The position numbers were made by a program, and so were the translations under genes. A stretch of DNA of 45,997 bases, taken from contig CALUKK010000110.1 in NCBI GenBank assembly GCA_944321205.1, forward strand, positions 1-45,997, given 5' to 3'. Source of the DNA: an uncultured Alistipes sp. (GTDB lineage: Bacteria; Bacteroidota; Bacteroidia; Bacteroidales; Rikenellaceae). Below, in pieces: positions 1 to 7,179 of the stretch. Position 1 is the stretch's first letter. Each line of letters begins with the position of its first letter. The notes beneath the pieces are model-generated. The model searched no databases and had not been told where the DNA came from. It worked only from the letters and a program-made list of their open reading frames with translations.

Positions 1-262
1 CGTCGGTTACCGAGCCGATGACGATCCGCTGCCCGTCGAAGCGGTGCGGATCGCCGACGGGTTTCCAGTGCTTGACGTCGAGAAACGAGCCCCAGGGCTC
101 GGTGTGGCCCGTAAAACGCTTCATGAACGAGGCGTAGCAATACTTGCAGGCGTGGGGACACCCCACATACGGATTGACCGAATAGCCGCCTACGGGCAGC
201 GAGGATTTGGTCATGACGCTTTGCACGTCGATGTCGCGGATGATTTCCTGTTGCTGATCCAT
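1..262 (-). CDS. Radical SAM protein, N-terminal part (gene cut by window edge)
   Basis: Reading the complement from the ATG at 262 gives 87 codons that run off the window. The translation carries the radical-SAM [4Fe-4S] motif [10 protein letters not shown] (Cys35, Cys39, Cys42, spacing CX3CX2C) followed by [20 protein letters not shown], which resembles spore-photoproduct-lyase-like proteins, in particular the group annotated as 'radical SAM mobile pair protein B'. The family assignment is from memory of the motif and was not searched. A -7-like GATCTTTG lies 19 nt upstream. The gene is divergent from the AraC-type regulator at 389. Members of this family bind SAM and an iron-sulfur cluster; the substrate is unknown. 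Confidence 0.75.
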   Translation of the reverse strand, partial: MDQQQEIIRDIDVQSVMTKSSLPVGGYSVNPYVGCPHACKYCYASFMKRFTGHTEPWGSFLDVKHWKPVGDPHRFDGQRIVIGSVTD

Positions 263-280
263 ATTCCGGTTGTTTGGGTG

Positions 281-288
281 CAAAGATC
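281..288 (-). promoter_or_regulatory. -7 element of the radical-SAM gene
   Basis: The minus strand reads GATCTTTG, one mismatch from the Bacteroidetes TAnnTTTG, 18 nt before the start codon at 262. It shares the divergent intergenic region 263-388 with the AraC-type gene promoter. Confidence 0.4.
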
Positions 289-356
289 CGAAGATTTTTT
301 CTTCCCGACTATGCCCGAAACCTGCGGAGTCATGCCTTTTTGATCAATGAATATCG

Positions 357-364
357 TATCTTTG
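357..364 (+). promoter_or_regulatory. -7 element of the AraC-type gene
   Basis: TATCTTTG matches TAnnTTTG exactly and lies 24 nt before the ATG at 389. This argues against the in-frame ATG at 347, which would lie upstream of the promoter core. Confidence 0.5.
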
Positions 365-388
365 TCTTCGAACATCCGCTGCCCGACC

Positions 389-1288
389 ATGAAAACGACA
401 ACGAATCCCCGACGGCTGGTCACCGTGCCGTTCAGCAAGACGCAGTGCGGCGTCGACTTCTACATCAATACGGGCCGCAGCGAAGAGATCCGCGGCGTAC
501 TGACCGAGAATTCGCTCTTCCGGACCGACTTCTTCGAGTTCTTCTTTCTGCGTCGGGCCCGGGGCGTCGTGCTGCTCGGCGGACGCCGCATCGAGCTGCA
601 CGACGGCATGGTGCTGCTCCTCTCGCCCCACCAGCAGCAGCGATGGCTGGTGGACGAGGCGGAGCTCGACTACATGTTTCTGATCTTCCGCGAGGATTTC
701 ATGCGCACGTTCCTCGCCGACAAGTTCTTCGTCTACCGCCTGCTCTACGGCTACCAGACCGATACGCCGCCGTGGTTCGATGCCGGGCCGGAGACCTTTG
801 CGGAGTATCTCCGGCTGCTGGCGAAGATCAAGGCGGAGCTGTGTGCCCCGACCTCGGACAGCTACAACCTGATCGTTTCGGTGCTCTATTACCTGCTGGT
901 GACGCTCAACCGCGACTATGCCGCCGCCTATGGACTGCCTGTCACCCTGCCGCGCAACAACTGTGCATTCCGCTTCAAGGCGCTGCTCGAAGAGCATATC
1001 CGCACGGTGCAGCGCGTCGAGGAGTATGCCGCAATGCTGCGCGTGAGCCGCGTGACACTCAACCGGGCCGTGCAGGAGCAGTTCGGCGTCTCGGCCGCCC
1101 ATCTGTTGAAGCAGCGGCTGCTGGAGGCTGTGAAGAACGACCTGCTGTTCGAAGGGCGCAGCGTCAGCCAGCTGGCCGAAGCGTACGGCTTTTCGGATCC
1201 GAGTCATCTGATGCGCTTCTTCAAGCGGCTGACCGGAAAAACCTGTTCGGCCTATTTGGCCGATTATGCACGGGGCATATACGAATGA
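389..1288 (+). CDS. AraC-family transcriptional regulator
   Basis: A 299-aa protein. The N-terminal ~180 residues form a cupin-like sensing region ([20 protein letters not shown] is typical of the ligand-binding half of AraC proteins). The C-terminal ~100 residues hold the two helix-turn-helix motifs, seen in '[20 protein letters not shown]' and the signature '[20 protein letters not shown]', with [13 protein letters not shown] completing it. The start at 389 was preferred over the in-frame ATG at 347 because a TATCTTTG promoter element sits at 357-364. It is divergent from the radical-SAM gene and could control it. The ligand is unknown. Confidence 0.85.
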   Translation: MKTTTNPRRLVTVPFSKTQCGVDFYINTGRSEEIRGVLTENSLFRTDFFEFFFLRRARGVVLLGGRRIELHDGMVLLLSPHQQQRWLVDEAELDYMFLIFREDFMRTFLADKFFVYRLLYGYQTDTPPWFDAGPETFAEYLRLLAKIKAELCAPTSDSYNLIVSVLYYLLVTLNRDYAAAYGLPVTLPRNNCAFRFKALLEEHIRTVQRVEEYAAMLRVSRVTLNRAVQEQFGVSAAHLLKQRLLEAVKNDLLFEGRSVSQLAEAYGFSDPSHLMRFFKRLTGKTCSAYLADYARGIYE

Positions 1289-1398
1289 TCCGGACACCTC
1301 CCCCACAACGCCCTCAACAACCTCGACATACCGGATCTTCATGGAATGGGATGCGGGATAAAATACCCCGTAACGATTCCAAATTTACACAAAAACAC

Positions 1399-1406
1399 TA
1401 TCTTTG
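1399..1406 (+). promoter_or_regulatory. -7 element of purC
   Basis: TATCTTTG is an exact match to the Bacteroidetes -7 consensus, 25 nt upstream of the purC ATG at 1432. No clear TTTG -33 element is present. Confidence 0.55.
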
Positions 1407-1431
1407 CAACCAGAAAAAATCCTCAAACGCA

Positions 1432-2400
1432 ATGAACGCCATCACTCGAACCGATTTCACCTTCGAAGGACAGAAGAGCAAGTATACGGGAAAGGTCCGC
1501 GACGTATACGACATCAATGACGAATACCTTGTCATGGTGGTTACGGACCGGATCTCTGCCTTCGACGTGGTTCTGCCGGAGGGCATTCCCTACAAGGGGC
1601 AGGTCCTCAACCAGATCGCCGCAAAATTCCTCGATGCCACCGCAGACATCCTTCCGAACTGGAAACTGGCCGTTCCGGATCCCATGGTCACGGTGGGCCG
1701 CAAATGCGAACCCTTCAAGGTCGAGATGGTTATCCGGGGGTATCTTTCGGGCCATGCCTGGAGAGAGTACAAGGCCGGCAAACGCTCCATCTGCGGAGTG
1801 CCGATGCCCGAAGGGATGGTGGAAAACCAGAAATTCCCCGAACCGATCATCACGCCGACCTCGAAAGCAGCCGAAGGGCATGATGAAGACATCTCCAAGG
1901 AGGAGATCATCGCTTCGGGTCTGGTGAGCCGCGAAGAGTACGAACAACTTGAAAAATACACCCGGGCCATCTATCGGCGGGGCAGCGAAATTGCCGCAAA
2001 AATGGGGCTCATTCTCGTTGATACCAAGTACGAATTCGGCAAGAAAGACGGCGTCATCTACCTTATGGACGAGATCCACACCCCGGACTCTTCGCGCTAT
2101 TTCTATGCCGAAGGCTACGAAGAACGGCTCGCCAAAGGTGAGCGTCAGAAACAACTCTCCAAAGAGTTCGTCCGGGAATGGCTCATGGCCAACGGTTTCC
2201 AGGGACAGGCGGGACAGCAGGTTCCGGAAATGACGCCCCAGATCGTGGCAGGCATTACCGATCGCTACATTGAACTTTACGAGAAGATCACCGGAGAGCC
2301 CTTCGTCAAGGCGGAAGAGGCCTCCGATACGCAAAGCATTCTGAAAAGAATCGAATCGAATGTCTGCACGTGTCTGAGAAGCCTCGAACAGAAGCGATGA
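1432..2400 (+). CDS. purC: Phosphoribosylaminoimidazole-succinocarboxamide synthase
   Basis: A 322-aa protein, normal length for a bacterial SAICAR synthetase. It ligates aspartate to CAIR using ATP, the eighth step of de novo purine synthesis, in the cytoplasm. Recognizable segments are [20 protein letters not shown] and [18 protein letters not shown] (nucleotide-binding N-terminal lobe), [18 protein letters not shown], and [13 protein letters not shown] with [14 protein letters not shown] in the C-terminal lobe. The reading frame is open far upstream through the AraC-type gene, but the ATG at 1432 follows a promoter element and matches the family N-terminus. It appears to be monocistronic: a long non-coding stretch follows. 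Confidence 0.97.
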   Translation: MNAITRTDFTFEGQKSKYTGKVRDVYDINDEYLVMVVTDRISAFDVVLPEGIPYKGQVLNQIAAKFLDATADILPNWKLAVPDPMVTVGRKCEPFKVEMVIRGYLSGHAWREYKAGKRSICGVPMPEGMVENQKFPEPIITPTSKAAEGHDEDISKEEIIASGLVSREEYEQLEKYTRAIYRRGSEIAAKMGLILVDTKYEFGKKDGVIYLMDEIHTPDSSRYFYAEGYEERLAKGERQKQLSKEFVREWLMANGFQGQAGQQVPEMTPQIVAGITDRYIELYEKITGEPFVKAEEASDTQSILKRIESNVCTCLRSLEQKR

Positions 2401-2421
2401 TTTTCACATTGCTCCCTTAGC

Positions 2422-2556
2422 GGGGGGGGGCAAGCGAGGGGGGGGGCAAAGAAAAGAGCAAGAAGAGAGAAGAGAGAAAGAGAGAGAAGGAGAAGGAAGG
2501 AGAGCAAGAAGAAGAGAGAAGGAAGGAGAGAAGGAAGAGCAAAAAGCGAGAAAAAG
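2422..2556 (+). repeat. Homopurine, low-complexity G/A tract with two G9 runs
   Basis: About 135 bp that is almost entirely G and A with only a few scattered C residues. It begins with two runs of nine G (2422-2430 and 2438-2446) and continues as irregular (GA)n, GGAA and AAGA repeats. No gene is plausible here, since the translations are Arg/Glu/Lys repeats. It lies between purC and the PUL regulator. Confidence 0.85.
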
Positions 2557-2569
2557 ATGTGAGAAATCC

Positions 2570-2600
2570 AGAAAAGCGGCAAAAAATTTGCCGCTTTTCT
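2570..2600 (+). terminator. Perfect 14-bp hairpin, probable terminator after purC
   Basis: The left arm 2570-2583 (AGAAAAGCGGCAAA) and right arm 2587-2600 (TTTGCCGCTTTTCT) are exact complements with a 3-nt loop. The right arm ends in a T-rich stretch but no clean U-run follows. It could work in either direction. The rest of 2601-2740 shows no gene. Confidence 0.6.
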
Positions 2601-2746
2601 ATCACCCGTCCACTCGAAACCCGGAATCGGCAACTCGTTCGTCTCCAGCCCTCCCGATCCAAAGACTCCGGAACAGGAGTATCTTCGCCAATCGGATTTG
2701 ACCTCTTTCCCGCGAAAGGCAAGGTCCTATATAAATCCTTTTTTCT

Positions 2747-2754
2747 TATCTTTG
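2747..2754 (+). promoter_or_regulatory. -7 element of the DUF6377-type regulator
   Basis: TATCTTTG is an exact match to the consensus, 23 nt before the ATG at 2778. It is followed by a small CTTTG/CAAAG inverted repeat. Confidence 0.55.
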
Positions 2755-2777
2755 CTGCAAACAAAGCCCGAACTGCC

Positions 2778-4427
2778 ATGAAACTGGTTCCGCTATCCTT
2801 CGTATTTATTTTCTGTACCATATCTGCTTTTGCATGGGGGGGGGAAGTTGCCCACCCTCGAACTGATACCCTTTTACAGGCTCTTGACCGTGCTATCGCC
2901 GATCGAGACACCTATGTGGCCCTCAAATTCCGCAAAATCGACGAACTCAAGCAGCAACGCCGCAATGCCTCTTCCGATCTTGAAACGTTCCGGATCAACG
3001 AACGGATCATCGACAGCTATACCTCGTTTCTGAGCGACTCGGCAAGCCACTATATCCATGACAACATCCGAATCGCCCGGGAACTGCATGACAAGAATCT
3101 GCTTACCGACAGCAAACTGAGACTTGCACTGAACTATTCGCTTTCGGGACTCTTCATCCAGGCAAGCTCGATTTTCGACGAGATCGACTACAACAGACTC
3201 AAAACCTCTCAGAAATCAGGATACTGCTGGAACAGAATCCGCTATTACGAACAACTCAAGAAATACACCAACGAGCCCGAATTCTCCCTTCAGTACGATG
3301 CGGAGATCGCCCGCCTGAGGGATTCGTTGATCGAACTCCTGCCCGAAGGCTCCGAACTCCAACTCAAGGAAAAGGCCTTCAAACTCCAGGGCGAAGGACG
3401 TCTGAACGAAGCGTTGGGAATTCTGATGGCGCTGCTGGCGAAGGAGACTCCCGACACCCATAATTACGCGATGAACGCAATGGGTATCGCTACCCTCCAT
3501 CGACAACTCGGGAACCGCACGCTGGAAGATCACTTCCTGAAGATCGCGGCCATCAACGATCTCAAAACCGCCGTCAAGGAGAACGAAGCCCTGCTGAGCC
3601 TTGCCACGAATCTCTTTGAAGAGGGGGATGTCTCCCGAGCCTACAACTACATTCATTCGGCCCTCGAGGACTCGAACTTCTACAACTCCCGGTTCAAAAG
3701 CACCGTGATCGCCCGCGTGCAACCCATCATCGAGAGCAATTATCTGCAACAGATCCGGGAACAGCAACGCAATCTGCGGATCTTTGTCATTCTGTTGAGC
3801 ATCCTGGTCGGCCTTCTGATCCTCTTCTTCATCATTCTCTGGCGTCAAAAGAATGCCATAGCCCGCTCCCGGGAGAGCATCCGCGAGATCAACCACCAGC
3901 TCCGGGAGGCGCACATCATCAAGGAGCAATACATCGGTTACTTCATGAACCAATGTTCGCACTATATCAACAAACTGTATCTCTACCGGAAGGAGGTCAA
4001 CCACAAAATCAAGAACGGACAGACCGACCAACTCTACAAGCCCTCGACCAAGGAGCTGGAAAAGGAGATCGATGAACTGCTGAAGAATTTTGACCAGGCG
4101 TTTCTGATCCTCTACCCCAAATTCGTGGAACGCTTCAATACGTTGCTGCTCCCGGAGGCCCAGTACAAACTCGAAGACAACAGACTCAATACCGAATTGC
4201 GGATTTTCGCCCTGATGCGTCTCGGGATCACCAATGTGAACCAGATCGCCGATTTTCTGCACTGCTCGCTGCAAACCATCTACAATTACAAGAGCAAGGT
4301 CAAGAGCAAGGCCCGTCCGGAGATCACCAATATCGAGGAAGAGGTGAAACGAATGAGGATGGCCATCCCAAATACCCTACCTTCAAACCTACCGAAGGAG
4401 GAGTCTCATACAAAAACAAACAACTGA
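2778..4427 (+). CDS. Membrane-spanning TPR/HTH sensor-regulator (DUF6377 type), likely PUL regulator
   Basis: A 549-aa protein. Residues 1-19 form a signal peptide ending AFA. Residues ~20-330 are helical, TPR-like and probably periplasmic. One transmembrane helix spans ~332-354 (LRIFVILLSILVGLLILFFI) and is followed by a coiled coil. A conserved cytoplasmic block contains 'EQYIGYFMNQCSHYINKL' and 'FDQAFLILYPKFVERFNTLL'. A C-terminal helix-turn-helix lies at ~474-510 (LGITNVNQIADFLHCSLQTI). This layout is that of Bacteroidetes DUF6377 proteins, which are often encoded beside PULs. The gene directly precedes the PUL in the same direction, so control of the PUL is inferred. A G8 run covers codons 20-22. 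The start was chosen by the promoter and the signal peptide; the frame is open further upstream. Confidence 0.85.
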   Translation: MKLVPLSFVFIFCTISAFAWGGEVAHPRTDTLLQALDRAIADRDTYVALKFRKIDELKQQRRNASSDLETFRINERIIDSYTSFLSDSASHYIHDNIRIARELHDKNLLTDSKLRLALNYSLSGLFIQASSIFDEIDYNRLKTSQKSGYCWNRIRYYEQLKKYTNEPEFSLQYDAEIARLRDSLIELLPEGSELQLKEKAFKLQGEGRLNEALGILMALLAKETPDTHNYAMNAMGIATLHRQLGNRTLEDHFLKIAAINDLKTAVKENEALLSLATNLFEEGDVSRAYNYIHSALEDSNFYNSRFKSTVIARVQPIIESNYLQQIREQQRNLRIFVILLSILVGLLILFFIILWRQKNAIARSRESIREINHQLREAHIIKEQYIGYFMNQCSHYINKLYLYRKEVNHKIKNGQTDQLYKPSTKELEKEIDELLKNFDQAFLILYPKFVERFNTLLLPEAQYKLEDNRLNTELRIFALMRLGITNVNQIADFLHCSLQTIYNYKSKVKSKARPEITNIEEEVKRMRMAIPNTLPSNLPKEESHTKTNN

Positions 4428-4467
4428 CAATCAATATGCTATAAAATAAATATCCCTACTTTTCCGA

Positions 4468-4527
4468 TTACTTTGCATTTAACATACTCGGTTATTCCTT
4501 TCGCTTTGGGTTATTTTGCATTTGGCA
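4468..4527 (+). promoter_or_regulatory. Direct repeat of a 17-bp motif upstream of the PUL
   Basis: TTACTTTGCATTTAACA (4468-4484) and TTATTTTGCATTTGGCA (4511-4527) differ at three positions and are spaced 43 bp start to start, about four helical turns. They fall in the leader between the regulator and the first PUL gene. They may be regulator binding sites and/or overlap promoter elements, since the CTTTG/TTTTG cores resemble degenerate -7 boxes. Confidence 0.45.
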
Positions 4528-4572
4528 ACGATTCCGGAGGAGACATTCGCCGGATGGAAAGCCCGAACCGAA

Positions 4573-7179
4573 ATGACCGCTAACCGAAAACCTGAAACCC
4601 GACACTCGAAGTCCCTCGGGCGTGGCTCAAAGATCGCCATGCCTGCATTGTTCCTTCTGCTCGTCCTCTTCGGCGGCAGAGCCGAAGCCCGACGTCCCGA
4701 CTTTGTCGACGGATACCACGGCGGCATCTACGGACACTATCCCGTAGCCTGGAAAACAAGGTTCCTCAATCATACGCTCGAACGATTCCCCGAATGGTGC
4801 ATCTGCCTGGAGATTGAACCCGAAACCTGGGACAGCGTCGCTCTCCACACGCCGGAGGATTATGCCCGATTCAAGACATTTGCCGCATCGCCCCGGGTGG
4901 AGTTCACCAATCCGACCTATGCACAGCCCTATTGTTACAATATCTCGGGTGAGAGCCTCATCCGGCAATTCACCTACGGCATCCAAAAGTTGAAAGCCCA
5001 TTTCCCGGAGGTGGAATTGACGACCTATGCCGCGGAGGAGCCCTGCTTCACGAGTTGTCTGCCTCAAATTCTGAAACTCCTCGGATACCGATACGCCTCG
5101 CTCAAATGTCCGAATACCTGTTGGGGAGGATACACCGCACCCTATGGCGGCGAGACCGTGAAATGGGTCGCTCCCGACGGCAGCTGGATCCTCACTTCAC
5201 CGCGCTACGGTTGTGAGAGGCTGCTCGAGGGCTCCGTATGGCAGACCACGGCCTGGGGAAACCAACCCGAATATCTCGAAGCCTGCCGGCGTGCCGGCAT
5301 CGAACATCCCGTGGGGATGTGTTTCCAGGACGCGGGATGGAAAAACGGACCCTGGCTCGGAGTCGGAGAGCGGACTCGGGCGAACTCCCGGTATGTCACC
5401 TGGCGCGGCTATTTCGAGACCAACGGTCTCACCTCCTCGAAAACCGAATATCGATTCTCCCAGGAGGATGTACGTCCGGCTCTGATGTGGGGCAGCCAGG
5501 TGCTCCAACGGATCGCGCAACAGGTACGGCATGCCGAGAATCTGCTTCCTGTCGCCGAAAAGATGGCCGTGATTGCCGCATGGACCGCCGGGTACGATCT
5601 TCCGCAGGCTCCGGTCGACGAGGCCTGGCGGAATCTCCTGCTGGCCCAGCACCACGATTCGTGGATCGTGCCCTACAACCGCCTGCACGGTCGGACGACC
5701 TGGGCCGAACAGGTCGCACGATGGACCGCAACCTCCGACTCGATTGGCCGGGAGGTGATCGCACAGGCCTGGAACCGCATGGCCGGGATGGCCGACCCGA
5801 CGGACTCCCGGCTTGCGCTGCAGATCTGCAACACGCTCGGATACGCCCGCCGGGAGACCGTCGATATCGCGCTTCCCGCCTCCTGGCAGGAGTTCGACGT
5901 GGAGATTCTCGATCCCGACGGAGATCCGGTGGAGACCTGTCGCTCGAGAGACCGGCTCTTCCTGACAGTGCAGGTCCCGGCATTCGGATTCTCCACCTAC
6001 GAAGTGAAAAAGGGAGGAATGCGGCCGTCGCAAAATCCGGAGGCCGGCCCCGAAAAGGACGAAGAGCCGTACACCCTTGAAAACGATCGTTACCGCATCA
6101 CCGTCGATCCGCGCCGGGGCGGTATCCTTCGCGAATTGAAGGTCAAGGGGCCTGCAGGCGACATCGAATACGTCGACCCGGACTCCGAATACGGGTTCGG
6201 TGAGTTGCGCGGGCACTTCTACGAGCAAGGAGGCTTCCGCTCCTCGACGGAGTTCCCGGCCCGGATCAGCAAAGGCCGCAACGGCGCATTCGAGGAGTAT
6301 CTGCTCATCGAAGGTCTGATCGCCTCGCATCCCTTCACGCAACGCATCACGCTGCGCAAGGGGGATCCCGGAATCGACGTCGAACTCTCCATCGACTGGC
6401 AGCATGAGGAGGGCATCGGGGAGTACGATCAAAAGAATGCCTACAACAGCAATCGTCGGGCCTGCTATGACGACCGTTACAAACTGAATCTGTACTTCCC
6501 GGCACGGCTCGCAGATCCGCATCTGGACAAGAATGCCCCGTTCGATGTCTGCCGCAGCCGTCTGGAGAACACGCACTACAAGACTTGGGACAGCATCAAG
6601 CATCAGATTCTTCTGAATTGGGTCGATGTGGCCGAGGAGGCTCCCGACGGCAAAGGTCTGGCTCTGCTGTGCGACCACACCACAACCTACGGCTTTGGAC
6701 GGAACGAACCGCTCGCCCTGACGGTGCAATATTCGGGACAAGGACTCTGGGGCTTCAACTACCCGCAGCAGGGGATGACCCGCATCCGGTATACCCTGGT
6801 TCCGCACGCCGGAGAGTGGAGACAGGCCCGCATCGACCGGATCAGTGCCTGCCGCAACGAGCCGTTGCTCTGCTCGCTGCGGGAAAAGAGCGACACGAAG
6901 CGGTGTTCGCTGCTTGACCTGGGAGAGTCCGGGTATGAACTGACCGCCGCATATCCCACCGACAAGGGGATTGTCGTCCGGCTCTTCAACGCCGCAGGAG
7001 ACGACCGCCCCCAGAAGATTCATTTCGGGAAACGCTTCACCCGCATAGAGAAGATCGACTTGAACGGCAAGACGCTGGAGTCCTGCCGCATCAAAGAGCA
7101 GCGACAAGGATGTTCCATTACATGTACCATGCCTCGATTCGGATTGACAACCCTTCTTATATACGACCACAAACAATGA
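4573..7179 (+). CDS. Divergent GH38-like alpha-mannosidase family protein
   Basis: An 868-aa exported protein. The hydrophobic segment IAMPALFLLLVLFGG starts about 20 residues after the chosen ATG; an upstream TTG (4516) and an ATG at 4639 are alternatives. GH38 features are 'CLPQILKLLGY' (~163-173), corresponding to the segment after the nucleophile loop, 'QHHDSW' (359-364), matching the GH38 QHHD motif with its zinc-binding His, and a C-terminal beta-rich GH38C-like half beginning 'YTLENDRYRITVDPRRGGIL'. Aligned on LPQIL, the usual nucleophile Asp is Glu155, and the N-terminal HxD metal motif is not evident in DGYHGGIYGHYP. Function as an alpha-mannosidase is therefore inferred from fold-level similarity and context. 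The stop overlaps the next gene's start (ATGA). Confidence 0.7.
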   Translation: MTANRKPETRHSKSLGRGSKIAMPALFLLLVLFGGRAEARRPDFVDGYHGGIYGHYPVAWKTRFLNHTLERFPEWCICLEIEPETWDSVALHTPEDYARFKTFAASPRVEFTNPTYAQPYCYNISGESLIRQFTYGIQKLKAHFPEVELTTYAAEEPCFTSCLPQILKLLGYRYASLKCPNTCWGGYTAPYGGETVKWVAPDGSWILTSPRYGCERLLEGSVWQTTAWGNQPEYLEACRRAGIEHPVGMCFQDAGWKNGPWLGVGERTRANSRYVTWRGYFETNGLTSSKTEYRFSQEDVRPALMWGSQVLQRIAQQVRHAENLLPVAEKMAVIAAWTAGYDLPQAPVDEAWRNLLLAQHHDSWIVPYNRLHGRTTWAEQVARWTATSDSIGREVIAQAWNRMAGMADPTDSRLALQICNTLGYARRETVDIALPASWQEFDVEILDPDGDPVETCRSRDRLFLTVQVPAFGFSTYEVKKGGMRPSQNPEAGPEKDEEPYTLENDRYRITVDPRRGGILRELKVKGPAGDIEYVDPDSEYGFGELRGHFYEQGGFRSSTEFPARISKGRNGAFEEYLLIEGLIASHPFTQRITLRKGDPGIDVELSIDWQHEEGIGEYDQKNAYNSNRRACYDDRYKLNLYFPARLADPHLDKNAPFDVCRSRLENTHYKTWDSIKHQILLNWVDVAEEAPDGKGLALLCDHTTTYGFGRNEPLALTVQYSGQGLWGFNYPQQGMTRIRYTLVPHAGEWRQARIDRISACRNEPLLCSLREKSDTKRCSLLDLGESGYELTAAYPTDKGIVVRLFNAAGDDRPQKIHFGKRFTRIEKIDLNGKTLESCRIKEQRQGCSITCTMPRFGLTTLLIYDHKQ

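Noticed and set aside
274-2400. A 708-codon open frame running from the AraC region into purC, suggesting a fusion
   Set aside because: The first ~390 codons are the AraC gene read in the wrong frame and give Arg/Ala-rich nonsense. A promoter and a family-matching start lie at 1432.
2450-2556. Arg/Lys/Glu-rich short protein encoded by the homopurine tract
   Set aside because: Any frame through G/A-only DNA gives such a sequence. There is no start context, and codon usage is unlike the neighbours.
4516-4572. TTG start at 4516 for the GH38-like protein
   Set aside because: It would place the start inside the repeated TTTGCATTT motif and adds 19 residues before an already long signal region. 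The ATG at 4573 is more natural.
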